DNA of 64,000 nucleotides, from assembly GCA_029448655.1 (NCBI GenBank), contig JACCLO010000004.1:4464001-4528000 (forward strand). The letters are read 5' to 3'. This stretch comes from Wolfiporia cocos (taxonomy: Eukaryota; Basidiomycota; Agaricomycetes; Polyporales; Phaeolaceae). A program made the translations under genes and the position numbers. Shown here one piece after another: positions 36,191-48,525 of this stretch (its first letter is position 1; each line of letters starts with the position of its first letter). The notes beneath the pieces were generated by a model, which was not told the origin of the DNA, made no database searches, and worked only from the letters and a program-made list of their open reading frames with translations.

Positions 36191-36354
36191 TAGTAGCCCT
36201 CGGTTTCAACAGTGCTCACTCCATCTGCGCTGTCAGTTTTTAATACTATAGATTGGATCATAGAATACATAACTGAAGCTGTCCGGAGATGAACGGGTCT
36301 TGCGATTTTCTCCTATTCGCATGCCATCAAAATTGTGCAGAAGGGGTCCAGCCA

Positions 36355-36929
36355 TAGTATCAGAAGATAACGGGTATGATCTGATACAAAACCGAACGGT
36401 TGATAGCTCCGGGTATGATTTTAGGCGCCCGGCATCCTAGCAGTAGCTATTGTACGATACCCATAGCTATCAGAGTAGAATTTGATATGTAACATTTATA
36501 CCTCATCATACATAATATTTTCCAGCATACTGGGAGGCTACCGCAAAATACCTGGGGGCCTTGGCTGAGAAATCCCGCCTACCCAAAATTATCAGATTAT
36601 ACTCATACCTAGAGGCCTTTGCTCTTCATTCAATCAGAACGTATAAATAAATACCAAAATTCATTTCCTGAGCTGCAGAATACTATCGGAGGCTACTGGA
36701 ACATACGCAGCACATTTCAATGCAGGTTTTGTGTCATATAAAAAAATAGCAAAGTCCATCAGAATCTGTCCCCGAATCCCCTCACATTCCTTGTTTGTGA
36801 CTAGCAGAAAGTACCCAAACCTATCAGTAGAGACTCTAAGCATCCACAAGAAAATTTGCGAATCCAGCAGGGCAATTGTATGCATGTATCAGGATCTACT
36901 GAGATAAATTGCTCTAGTAAGCATGTGAC
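36355..36929. other. No gene seen
   Basis: AT-rich sequence between the pogo nest and a solo LTR; only short frames. Confidence 0.5.
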
Positions 36930-37637
36930 TGTTACGGTTATTTCGATTTTTCGAACACTGGCAGAACTCACCACTGGACGAATATGATACAGGGACTTGT
37001 TGTGCAACCAACTCCCCTGGCTACTCGTGACTCTACTGGGTGCATCCCCAGTTGTACTAGTGTATAGGGCACATTTCACCTTTGGCAGATCCAACTCTGC
37101 CCTCGTTTCATATTTATCATTTGTTAGCTGATAGATGGCGTTCAATCGCCATCATCATTCCTATCTACCGTTACAGGTATATCACTACATACCTATCAAA
37201 CGTTTGGTACTATAGCGTAGATAGTATCAGTGACATCTGGGATGGACTTGACCCCTAAAACCCCACGTAGTATATAAACTCATGTATTTACTGTCGAAGC
37301 TCTTCAGCTCGACCTTGTTGTACAAACAAGAAGTCTTATACTCGTTCTCAAACATCAGAAACTATGCTCAGTATTTCTCAAGCAACCAAACGACTAAGTC
37401 CTCGAAGTGCACACTGACTTCTCGGACTTAGGCAAGTCTTATATTCTATCAGGCTTGCAACCCGAACAGATTATATCCTCTAACGCGTATTGGATATCAA
37501 ACGATCTCCTAGGGACTTCACCTAGGACTTGAAGGCATCTAACGAGTATTTGCCTTGCATACGTCCTTTGGACTACGTGCAGAAGAACGATCTATATTCA
37601 CAACTCGAATATACGAACAGGTATTCGACCCGTAACA
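36930..37637 (+). mobile_element. Solo LTR of the chromovirus family (plus orientation)
   Basis: TGTTACGGTT...CCCGTAACA, 708 bp, the same length as the LTRs of the full element. Flanks GTGAC and GCAAC agree at only three of five positions, so the target duplication is either eroded or absent. Confidence 0.88.
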
Positions 37638-38028
37638 GCAACTCAACCAAGAAAAAGGCGCACGTATTGTCCAATTCACCAATTTCTTCTTCTTTTTCTA
37701 CAGAGCAAGTCAATATAGCTTCACGAACCAAGTAGAGTGAAAAAAACATACTAGCTCCTTCTCCATGTCTTTGTATTGCTATGAGAGGTTGAGTATGCAA
37801 CAAGGAGCTATGAAGAATATATTCTCACCTGAAGTACCTCTTTTGACAAAGTGTGAAAGTGCTCCTCGAATTCTTTGAGTGTACCTTCAGGATTCTTGCT
37901 GTGCCACATACAGATTCCTGAGAGGCATCATGAAAATTTGTTTAATTATTTTGTGGCATACTTAGCATTTATAGCCTTCCTAGGTCCGTAGCGACGACCC
38001 AGCAAAGCTGTTACAGGTTGAATACCCG

Positions 38029-38915
38029 TGTCACAGATTATATCTGTTTCCTACAATTTCCTTGCTATTTCTAGCAATTTATCCCATTTGTTAGCTCAAT
38101 ATCAATGCTTTACGCTAGTTGACGCCCTACAGCCTCATCTAGCACGTGACCTTATCTTATCTAGGATAGTATCTTATCTCTGTAGTTACATCTCATCTTA
38201 TCACGTAGTAACAAAAACCTTATGGCCGGCATACCCCGTCAGGGGTATGCCTCAATCGTCATCGATGGCCAATACCGAGTAGCTATCTCATCGAGCTCTA
38301 GCCCTACGCTTATGTAACTCGGATACCATAACCATGACTACTACAGTACACCATTACCGGTTACAGCACGTCACGTGCTTCACTGTAGCGCCTTACAAAC
38401 CGCATAGTCATATATCAAGACATACCCCGGTCGGTGTATGACTCAGTCATCACATGTCTAAGACCCGCCAATCACCTTACCGCCATTACTGGTCGGTAAT
38501 CACATGCTTATGTAGTATACCCTATGCCCTGCGACCCTATTGGCCGCAATACTTATGACACCACTTTCCTATATGTAATAGCGGTATCATTAGTCCTACA
38601 TCATAGTACCAAGGGTCCTAGCCCTGATGTATATATACCGTACTCTGAGTCGCTTAGGACTCAGACTAGTTAATTTTCGACGTCCACTGTCTATAACCCC
38701 CTTTGTAGTACCTGCAAAGGTCTACTTAGGTTTCCACTGCTATACTTAAGCCCTAGCAAGGCCCAACTCAGTACCTCAACTATACTTGCTTAGACTCTCT
38801 AGTCTTTGGTCCTTATAACAGACCATTGACCCTATCACTGAGCCGCCTTCTTGCCCAACCTTAGCCATTCAGCTATAAGCAAGACCTTTAGGCATATCAA
38901 GTTAGTTCTGTGTCA
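38029..38915 (+). mobile_element. Solo LTR, TGTCAC family, nested
   Basis: 887 bp, TGTCACAGATT...TTCTGTGTCA, with target duplication ACCCG (38024-38028 and 38916-38920). Contains GATGTATATATACC followed by a GAGTCGCTTAGGACTC hairpin, the same layout as other family members. Inserted in the chromovirus LTR at 38009-40273. Confidence 0.88.
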
Positions 38916-39032
38916 ACCCGTTCGTATATTCAACTCACAAATATAGATCACTCTTCTGCACATAGTCCTGTGGACGAGTGCAAGGCAGATATATCAGTTA
39001 AAATGCCTTCAGGTCCTAGGTCAGAGGCTCCA

Positions 39033-39686
39033 TGTCACAGATTTTACTGGGTACTTATACCTAAAAGACTCGTGTCTGGGATTATATTTCGCATTTTATG
39101 CCTTAACTATCACATGCCACATGGGCGCTTAAGCATCACATGATAGTTCCCTTATGGGGCTACACTATTGCTTATTAGCATGTGACCATGAGAATAGCTT
39201 AGATAAGCCCCACCAAGGTAACAGATCATATAACTGTATAGTTATAAGCCACCCAAACCTTGCCTAGGTTAGGTACACATGACCTACACGGTCACCTGAC
39301 AACCAGACGCGTCTTAACATGCTACTAAGCTGGTTTACATCAGCGGTCCGGGCAAATACACCTGACCTGCTGACTAACGTTTGTTGCCACAAAGCACAAA
39401 CATGGACCTACGGTCCAAAAGCACATACATGATTGGGCAGCTCATTACCTAGTGCCCAAACAAGCACGCGCTTGCCATTACTGGCTTGCGCACAGACCGT
39501 CTAGCTTTAGGGCAGACCATTACTGGTCGTTGCAACCCATGTATATAAGCTTGACCTCTAAGGTGTGGTTGCCTTAGAACTATTCACTTCGTTTATAACC
39601 TGCTCATACCAAGCTAGTTATCACACATCTCGGCGACTGCCAGCAACCCTTACTAACAAGTAAGTAAGTCCCAGGCATCTGTGATA
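39033..39686 (+). mobile_element. Solo LTR, TGTCAC family with TGATA end, nested
   Basis: 654 bp, TGTCACAGATT...CATCTGTGATA, with target duplication CTCCA (39028-39032 and 39687-39691). The unusual 3' end TGATA is shared with the element at 45348-46279. Confidence 0.86.
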
Positions 39687-42600
39687 CTCCAGGAGTCGTT
39701 CAATATCCAATACACGTCAGAAGATATAATCTGTCTGGTTCACAAGTCTGATAGAATATAAGACTTGCCTAAGTCCGAGAAGTCGATGTGCACTTTGAGA
39801 ACTTAGTCGTTTGAGAGCTCGGGAAATACTGAGTGTAGTCTCTTACATTTGAGAACGAGTATAAGACTTCTTGTTTGTACAACAAGGTCAAGCTGAAGAG
39901 CCTCGACAATAAGTACATGAGTTTATATACTATGTTGGGTTTCAGGGGTCAAGTCTGTCCCAGATGTCACCAATACTATCTACACTATAGTACGAAATGT
40001 TTGATAAGTATGTAGTGATATATCTGAAATGATAGATAGGAATGATGGGTAGGAATGATGATGGCAGTTGAACGCCATCTATCAGCTAATAAATGATAAA
40101 CATGAAACGAGGGCAGAGTGGGATCTGCCAGAATCGAAATGCACCCTATATGCTAGTACAACTGGGGATGTGCCCAGTAGAGTCACGAGTAGCCAGGGGG
40201 TTGGTTGTGCAACAAGTCCCTGTATCATATTCACCCAGTGGTGAGTTCTGCCAGTGTTCAAATAACTGTAACAGAAGCTTTGGTAGCAGCCACAGCTGTC
40301 AGGGCAGCTGAGGAATCGGAGGTGCTGGGCACTGGCATATCCGTTGAGGTTGCATTGTTCGTAGCCTCCAATTCTTGAACTGGGTCTTTGCCACCTACAT
40401 CATGCACAACGTCAGAAAAATTGCCATGGTATAAACAGACATGTACCTGGCTCAGTTTGTGTGACAATGAGGGAACCTGTAAATAGAAATGCTCAAAATA
40501 TTGTAAAGCTGCAGAGGCAAAAACAACTCACCCGCATTTTCTTCATTAGCTGTGGTGGATGTGTCCATTCTCGAACACATTGTGGTTAGCGGAGAACAGG
40601 AAAGAAAAAAAATATACAGAGCTGATTTGATTACAAGCGTGGCATGGCATTTGCTCGTGCATTCCCCAGAGTGAAGGAGCTCCAAGGGACGCTTCTCACC
40701 ATGAATGGGTTCTGCAGTGTGTTGTGCCTCAGAGGCAGATGTCTGTGCCACAGTTGCATCTGTAGTCATATTGGGGATTGTTGAGGAAGGTTGGTCCTGA
40801 TATTTGACCTCAGAGGGCTGCCAGGGACTCGGAGCAGAAGGTGTAGGCAGGCATGGTGAAGCAGGTCTAGGAGCATCCCCAGAAGCAATGGGTGGTGCAG
40901 ACGCAGTCTCTGTAGCACTCATGCTCTTGGAGCGCTGGTCTTCTGTTCCGAGGTCTGAGCTTTGTGAAGTCGAAGTCTTTGCATGATCGGTTGAAGCAGC
41001 GTTTGGTGCCTGGCCCTCATTAATGCATCTCTGAGCCATAGGAAGAGCAAACCAAAGACTAACCGCTGAAGTAGTGTGCATGTGATTCTGCTTCCAAGAT
41101 GGATAGACAGCCTTGGCACATGTTTCGGTCTTCCAGTGTCCCTTGCATAAGGGAATCTCTGGGTACACCTCTTCTAGCCTTCGTTGCAGCTCGTCATGCC
41201 CCTCCTGGCAGATCTTAGTCCAGCATTCTGGTGCATGGCCATGTTCTGAGAGATCGAGAAAGACCTTCCTGATTAATGCCCTGATGCCACCGAGGCACGA
41301 TATGCTAAAGGGGTGTCGTCTTCCTCTTCCAACCATGGCCATGACTCTACCTTTTTTTTCCACGTTGTTTCAGCCCATCTGACGTTGGGTCCACATTGTC
41401 ACAGTATTTTGAGGCCCACCAATCCGCCTCATTCCAGAATTTGATATTAGGGTATTGTTCCCTCTTAGAAAGAGGTCGGTTGTCAGGTAGGCTAGTGTTG
41501 CCTCTAGAGCCCCTGTAAAAACTCGATTTGTATTTTCGATGGAGTAGATACCTATTGAGTTGTGCACTAACAAGTGACTGAATGCCTGTAGCCACCTGAG
41601 TTAAGGTTGTCCTTTGCGGAGAAGTAGTCTGTAGCACTGGAACTAGAGTACAAGGCGCATATACTCACTCCATAAGCATGCAAAAGTGTATATTTTCTTC
41701 AGTAAGCTTGGCCATCACTTCCACAAGTGTCTGGTTCGTATGATTGTCTGAGCAGATCACTGTCTGTTGATCTGTGTCAGAGATATGCTAGTCGGGGTGC
41801 CCAATGAAATAAGCTAGTGACCTACACTGCAATTCTAGCTCGTACCACAGGATTCATTTGTCCCCATTGGGAGACCCCTTGCAAATTCCCTGATAAAAGG
41901 TCAACATTAGTTGAGCCCAGCATGGGTTGATTGCTGCTAAGAGTGCGTGTATGCTCTGGAGCAAATGCATGTGACATCTGATGTAACTGAGACAAGTCAG
42001 TCACTCTCATTGAAGAGGTGGGGAATGTAGGATTTTCGGAATAAGTGGGAGACATTGGTATATAAAATCTTTGAGGCATGTATGGGGAGAGTAAGTGGTG
42101 AAAGAGAAGTGGTGGCGAAACGAGCAACATGACGCCATTAAGTAAGTGGCTCACATAGGCTCTTTGGCTTTAATGAGCATTGCAATATTCATTGAACACC
42201 ACGACTACAAGCTGTATATTTATTACTATCTGCAACAGTACAAGAGGAATGAGAAAACCGAATCTCAATTTAATGAGGGGAAGCGGCATTTCTATCGTAC
42301 AACAATGGACTTAACACTCTGCATAGCAAGACATATGACGAGAGACAATAGCAGTGACAGGAACGAACACTAACGATGGTGGCATACAATAATACTGATT
42401 GAAAGCAGCGACAGCAATAGCAGGCCGTACTTGCAAAAACAAGAAGCGATGTGATTTATGCAATGAATCAGACGTTGCGGCGGACATGCTTAGTATCAGC
42501 GCACACACTGCCCCCGTCATCTGTGATATTTCTCTTGCATTTGCTAAACATTTGATGTCCTCCGGAGGCATCCTCTGTGAGAGTAGTGTCTTCGTCCAGA

Positions 42601-42786
42601 GCAGACTGGCTAGAGATGATGACATTGTTGGGAGGTGGAACAGGAGGGTGCTGAAAATCGATGATGAGATCGAGAAAACACTACCCAAGTGATGTTTTTG
42701 TTGGGGAATGCAGTTGGTATTTTCTTTGGGTCAGGGAGAAGGTCATTATATGCGCATATATTCAGCTTAAAATGGGCTGAGCTGGG

Positions 42787-43343
42787 TGTCACGGATTATT
42801 GTACGTTCCGTATACATCCCTCGCTATAGTACTATGAGCGCCGCTGTACGCGCGGCGCTCCTCTATTCTTCAGCCACCTCAGCGTCTCCTCCCAGACTCC
42901 GTGTAGATCACCTGACCCTCCGGTTAGCGCTGTAGGGTAGCGCGTGTTACCAGGTACTCACACTATGGTCACAGTTGTTACATGTTACGTTACCTTAGCA
43001 CATGATCCCTTAGCTACGGCGCACAGGCCAGGCCTTTAGGGCATGCTCGGTAGTACAGACCTGCATGTATATAATCTACGACGGGATGGGGCTTACTCCC
43101 CATCCTTGAGATTCTCGACAATGAGTCATAGGCTCCTCTCTTGCACTTGGCTGTGTGCGTCCGACTGCTAGGGACTCGCCTTGCTCGTCTAGCTTGTCTG
43201 GGTGGTACCCTGCGCCTCGCGTCCTTCACCCCTGCAAAGGCCTCGTCGGGCACTTAGCGTTTGGGACGCGCCCTTATGGGTTGGCGCGTGGGGTGTTTCC
43301 CCGGCTTGTGAGCCGGTCACACAGCCTCTGTAAGTCTGTGTCA
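42787..43343 (+). mobile_element. Solo LTR, TGTCAC family
   Basis: 557 bp, TGTCACGGATT...AGTCTGTGTCA, with target duplication CTGGG (42782-42786 and 43344-43348). Core TGTATATAATC followed by GGGGCTTACTCCCC. It sits within an apparent intron of the minus-strand gene around it. Confidence 0.9.
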
Positions 43344-45347
43344 CTGGGCACTATGCGTTAAGACTCACTGTAAGCAGAAGCCCTGTGATATCATTATCTT
43401 GTCCTCCATTGTTCCTTGGCCACCCTTGTCAAGGCCACATCTTACATTTCCTAATGCTTGGAAGAGGACTGCAGTAGTAGTGCAGGTGGCCTCCTGTGGG
43501 GTATGCCAATTGTGTGGGTATTTGACATCGGCATTAAGAAAGTCACGTAGTAATACTGAAGAGAGCCAAGTTGCCCTATGAGCAATTGAAAGAGAAAGTC
43601 CAAGCATTTTATAGGCAATGGGGTGATAAAAAGGAATAGTCGCGCCCAAGGCATGTGAGTCAGCAGGGGGAGTGTAGTGCTGCAACTCTTTCATGAGATT
43701 GGTAGTGCATGCGGAAATTACGTCGAGAGCAAAGATAATGTCACTGGAGTGGGTAGTCTCTGAGGATAGCCCGAAGTCACTGCAAGACATGTCCAAGGAC
43801 ATTGCAAAGTGGGTGGAAAGATGAGGGAAAAAAACGTGAAGTGGGCGAGCATACCTATAAGCACCATATTACTTATTATGGAGTTGACACCACTGTGATA
43901 AGGTTCTTGACTTCCATAAATGGTCATCCATGACGACACTGGATTGCTAGGGCTCTTGTGGTAGTATAAAATGAAGCCATACAAGGTCCTGATTTGAACT
44001 TAGAGTCTGTGTCTGCTCTACAGGGCACTGAATGTCGTGAATATCGTATGCCCACCACTGTGAATCAATTAGATGAGATGTAGGGTCAATATGCTGTTCA
44101 AGAAGTATACTGATGAGTGTGTGGACCTCATGTAAAAAATTAAGATGCATAAGTAAAGGTGACACGGCCAGAGGTACCATGCACTATGACGTCATAGTAT
44201 CTCCAAGGTTATAAAATGGTAGATAATCCGATTCATACTATCTGTATATCTCACCTTTTTACCATACACTAAATCCTATGATATATACTCCAAAATATTT
44301 TCATGATTTTATCATTGACTCACCATGAGTAATGAGACATTCAGCTAAGTGGTGTTCCAAACACATATTGATATTTAATTGGGCATAGGAAAATAACAGA
44401 CATAATCGGCCGGGCGCCATCGCAATGACACGCTCTTCATAATATATATACTCTATATGTACAATATCTCACTATATAGCTGTGAGGATCTTTTGTAGCA
44501 CATGTTACATGACTGCATGTCCGTTTCAGTGCTGATTTTCTCGATGTTTCCTTACACCAGTGACTGAATAGCTTTGATACAATTGTAGAAGCCACATAGA
44601 AGTATACATTGGATCCTATATACTACATGAATAGAGTATCAGAATTTTTTAAATCCATTTGTTGTAGCTGTGGGCTGCACGAGTCGAATGATGTCGAAAT
44701 CTGCTTCAGCCACTTCAGCCACCCAGACGAAGGTTTGGGGTTTATCTGAGTTTGGATAGCAATTAGGGTTACACATTTGGTCAACGTGCACTGACGATAC
44801 CAGGTGATTGCCAGATATAGCAACTGCTGCTACCCGGTGGCTGCTCTACTGTAACAGGATAGGTACACTCCCAGCTGCATATCTATGCTACACCTCCGTT
44901 ACTTCCTCATGTATACCAGCCATCTGGAGGATCTCTAGTCCAAGCTTCTCGACCAGGAAGAAACGACCCTCCAAGTCTCTCCCATGGGGCCCATTGCGCT
45001 CTGGGTGTGGCAGCATTCCAACCACCAACATAATTGAAGTCACCTTCACTATGACCAGGCAAGGTGTTTCAAGGCATTTGCAAGAGTAGAGAGTGTTGTA
45101 TGAGTACTCCAGAAGGTCCTTGTCAGGCTCATAATATAGCAAAATAATTGCAAGTGCAGTAAGTGTTGTGTTGAGTTTGAGAGTAAAGAAGTACTGCACT
45201 TCTCCTATTTCTATTTTGTCTCCGTCGATATGGACCTAATAAAATTAGCTATGCTCAAGGAGACTACTTATATGCTTACTTTAACATTGCGAGCCATGCA
45301 AAGCTTCTGGATGGGTATTCCCTCCTCCACCCAAAGTAAGTGTGCTA

Positions 45348-46279
45348 TGTCACAGATTATACCTGTAAAGGCATCTGGACGTTACGGAGTAATTAACTAG
45401 GGTATACAGAGGGAATACGTGGGTATAACCTGAACAAGGCTACCCGTAGACGCTAAGCGTGGGAATCTGAACTGCAGATATAGCCGGACCCTTGATAACA
45501 GCCAAGCTGTTATCGTAGCCCTTTTGGGGGAGTGGTCTATAACACCACTCATAAGCGCGTTGCATTGGGTCCGCTGCGCGTCTTGTGATATAATAACAGC
45601 TTACCCGGTCGCCGGTTCGAACCTGGGCAGTGGCAAACGCTAATTGGGGGCGTTAATAAGTCACATGCCTGGGGCGCTTCCGAACCACTGGCGGCTGAGG
45701 GAAAAGTACCCACCACGTGACCCCCATGTATCACGGGGCCCCGCTTGTCGGGGATAAGATTGGTCAAAAGTTGCGTGGTAAAAACTACTATTAAATAGCC
45801 TTAACCCGCTCCCAAAATCCAGGGATTAAGTCGGGCCTTCAAGAGGTTGGCACACACGTCACAAAATAACTAAGGGGGAGACGGGCTCCCTACCACCGGA
45901 CTAGTCACCCGGTGGGTAACATATAAATAACCGCGTGACACATGCATAGTAGAAGTGATACTTAGTACCGGGGGCGGCTTGATGCAGCCTAGTTACCTCC
46001 TTAACCAGAGACGGTTAATCCTTGAAGTGGGGGTAATGTCACAGATTATACCTGTAAAGGCATCTGGACGTTACGGAGTAATTAACTAGGGTATACAGAG
46101 GGAATACGTGGGTATAACCTGAACAAGGCTACCCGTAGACGCTAAGCGTGGGAATCTGAACTGCAGATATAGCCGGACCCTTGATAACAGCCAAGCTGTT
46201 ATCGTAGCCCTTTTGGGGGAGTGGTCTATAACACCACTCATAAGCGCGTTGCATTGGGTCCGCTGCGCGTCTTGTGATA
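45348..46279 (+). mobile_element. Complete short non-coding LTR (TRIM) element
   Basis: Two 243-bp LTRs (45348-45590 and 46037-46279), apparently identical over the stretches compared, flank a 446-bp interior. Ends are TGTCACAG...TTGTGATA. Target duplication TGCTA at 45343-45347 and 46280-46284. The tract GAAGTGGGGGTAA before the second LTR resembles a polypurine primer site. The interior has no coding capacity but starts with a tRNA T-arm-like motif GGTTCGAACC at 45614-45623. Confidence 0.9.
45614..45624 (+). promoter_or_regulatory. B-box-like tRNA T-arm motif inside the TRIM
   Basis: GGTTCGAACCT fits the RNA polymerase III B-box consensus. Preceding GGTCGCC could be variable loop and T-stem (four of five pairs form). 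No matching A box or acceptor stem was found, so this is not a tRNA gene. Confidence 0.4.
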
Positions 46280-46319
46280 TGCTACTTGTTTGCTAGGAAG
46301 CAGAGCCCGCACCCATTTC

Positions 46320-46492
46320 TGTTACAGTTGTAACACAGGACGGAAACCGTGAGACAACATTACCCGATTAGGCAATGGGGGATGTGCATATATACCTGGA
46401 ACCACAATGTCACTTAGCTGCAAGCCCTTTTGGCGAAGGGGGCTAAAGGCCTTGCATTTGCACGTGACTGGTTCCCATGTCCGAACGTAACA
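46320..46492. mobile_element. 173-bp LTR-like insertion with TGTTAC/GTAACA ends
   Basis: Begins TGTTACAGTTG and ends CGAACGTAACA, flanked by ATTTC on both sides (46315-46319 and 46493-46497). Ignoring it rejoins the transposase frame at WVW-KWVRALLP. It is far shorter than the chromovirus LTRs and shares no obvious interior with them, so it is probably a separate small LTR family. Confidence 0.75.
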
Positions 46493-46712
46493 ATTTCCAG
46501 ACCCACATATTGTCACAAAAGTAGTCAGTTTGCTCTATTCCTTCATGTTCTAGATACTCACTAACAGATTGAGCCTCCGTTCCTGTCATCGCCAGCAGGT
46601 CTTTTGAGGCTGCATGCAAGAGGGCATAACCGCCTCCCAGTTCTATAGCACTGCGGGGTAGGCTCTTTGTCTCGTTGAGTTCAGGCATCATAGCATGAAG
46701 AGCATTGGTATG

Positions 46713-47197
46713 TGTCACAGTTTATGGATCGATGCCTAGGATCTGCCCTCTCTGTGGGTCAAACGCATGAACTGGTGTGCATATAGTCATGAGACCTATA
46801 GATTAGATACAGATTGTCGTAGATAGAAGGGATACGGCCCGTCCTCCCCGCTGGTCCACTCACATGTTAAATAGAAGACGTTTGTATGGCATGCTATTGC
46901 GTAGAAGGTGCACGGCCCCCTTTAGGGTGGGCTGCCCCCCAGTAGTTACGCGGTCTCTACCTGTATATATAGTACGTCGAACTGGGGCTTACTCCCCAGT
47001 TCTGTCAATCTCGTTATTGGGGGCACTTCCCCTCTTACTGCTACCACTAGGCGTGCTCCCCTTGAAAACCTCATCACCACACCTCACCGACCCCTTGAGA
47101 CGGCGTTGTACCTCGGCCTTTGGGTGATTGGGCTGAGAGATAGGGTGTATAGAGAGAGAGTAGAGGGATATAGGCGAGCCTATGTCAGTTTGTGACA
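46713..47197 (+). mobile_element. Solo LTR, TGTCAC family
   Basis: 485 bp, TGTCACAGTTT...GTTTGTGACA, with target duplication GTATG (46708-46712 and 47198-47202). Contains TGTATATATAG and GGGGCTTACTCCCC. Located in the Tnp2 transposase frame. Confidence 0.9.
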
Positions 47198-48525
47198 GTA
47201 TGACATTGCACAAGTCCATGCTCTGCGAGATTGGCATATGGGTGTACATGAGAGCACAGCTGCCTTGAGATGAGCTCAATAGCATGCTCCATTACCCATT
47301 GAGAATATGTTGTATAGGGTCCAATCCGTTCCGTCTCAGAAGGCATATGGTTGACCAAGTGAAGGCTTTGTTGGACAAAGTGTATGCGGTCAGGGTGTCT
47401 ATCACAGTAGAGCTCCTCATAGTCCTCAGAAAAGGTCAACAGCATTTCATGAGCCTCAGTGATGTCCTTGGGTCGGATTTCACGTTGATACATTAGCCGG
47501 ACACCACGGACAAGCTGACAGAAGTTCTGGTAGAATGCAGGAGGTAGCACATTATACAGCAGGGCAACGCAGTATCCATAGAGATGTGTAATTTGTTCTT
47601 GTGCCTTGTATCTACTGTTTATTTTCTCTGCAGGATTGCGAGGTGGACAGTCAAATGAGCCGGGAAGATAGGATACCAGCTTAGCAACAGCATCACCATG
47701 AGCTGTCCAGGTGTCTCCAGTGAGGATGGCAAAGGCCCAAGTCGATTTGTCATCATTCTGGCCACACTTGATAGTACCTCACCATTGATCAAAAAACAGT
47801 TCATGATGATTAGGACCAGTGAGATGCATGATATCTGCTGGGAAGCCACCAGGAATTTCGAGAAAGCAATCAGCAGGGAATCCACCAAATAAGCTTGGCT
47901 TGCATATCCCTGTCGTGAGACAAATCCTTTCATACTCGCGTTGAGTTGATGCATTTAGCAGGCGTTCTAGGTTAGCATAGTAGCAATCAGAGGCTTCTTG
48001 AGAGTCCAACATCACATCGTGCAGGCAAATATCTGAATGGGTGCAATTTGGAACAGAGTAGTTATGAGGAAGCTGGCATGCAGGATAATAATGGCTGCCA
48101 CCAGGCTTTCGGCATCCCTTCAGTGGACAATACAGTCGGCAGCCCTGAGCCCCAGAGTGGCTGACCGTGCCATTGAGATAGGTCATTCCAGGGCCATCTG
48201 CAGTGCCAAAGACAATGTACAGTTTTGACTCAAATAGTCCACGTTGCTCTCTTCAAATTTTGAGCTTCTTGCACTGTCCCATAAGACTGGCAGCATGTCG
48301 AAGACTAGGGAGCAGGAATGAGTCTACATTCTTCAGCTTGCTTGGTCCTGGAATGAATCCGCCAGGCATGATATGTGTTTTTCTATAGCAAACGTCAGGT
48401 GCATAATCCAGAAGTACCCAGATGAGCATCCAGCAGTCTGGTAGAGTTTCAATCAACTATCTTAATCTGCCAACTGCCCTTTGCTCAAGAAATCGCAGTT
48501 GCAAGCTAGGTTTGCACACAGATTA

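Larger units (their letters stand above)
31754..36354. mobile_element. Outer pogo/Tc1-mariner-type element holding nested copies
   Basis: Inverted ends TGGCTGGACCCCTTCTGCAC (31754) and its complement ending at 36354 are both next to TA (31752-31753 and 36355-36356), the Tc1-mariner target duplication. At the left end an 18-bp piece (GACCCCTTCTGCACAATC) is tandemly doubled. Only about 500 bp on the left and 160 bp on the right belong to this element; the rest is two related elements inserted inside it. No transposase of its own remains. Confidence 0.7.
38009..40273 (-). mobile_element. Chromovirus solo LTR with two younger LTRs nested inside
   Basis: Starts TGTTACAGGTTG and ends AACTGTAACA. 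After subtracting two insertions and their target copies about 714 bp remain, the normal LTR length. Flanks AAAGC (38004-38008) and GAAGC (40274-40278) agree at four of five positions. Confidence 0.88.
37946..44180 (-). pseudogene. Second gene of the Tnp2-type transposon region, split by LTRs
   Basis: Minus-strand spliced gene with recognisable blocks: FWNEADWWASKYCDNVDPT, then LCKGHWKTETCAKAVYPSW, then a Ser/Thr/Pro-rich tail. Proteins with an LCxxxWK...YPSW block are, from memory, common repeated hypothetical proteins of agaricomycetes; function unknown. A solo LTR (42787-43343) lies inside an apparent intron, and another LTR (38009-40273) cuts the last coding part. With the latter ignored, the frame runs on without a break to RRYGPRKAINAKYATK and a TAA at 37948-37946. 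The 5' part (43365-44180) is open but unassigned, and the exon model is incomplete. It lies directly downstream of the Tnp2 gene on the same strand. Confidence 0.5.

Noticed and set aside
36930..40273. LTRs at 36930-37637 and 38009-40273 as the two ends of one element
   Set aside because: They are in opposite orientation and the 371 bp between them is the end of a different transposon gene.
45591..45640. A tRNA gene in the small TRIM element
   Set aside because: Only a T-arm-like motif is present; no A box, anticodon arm or acceptor stem could be built.
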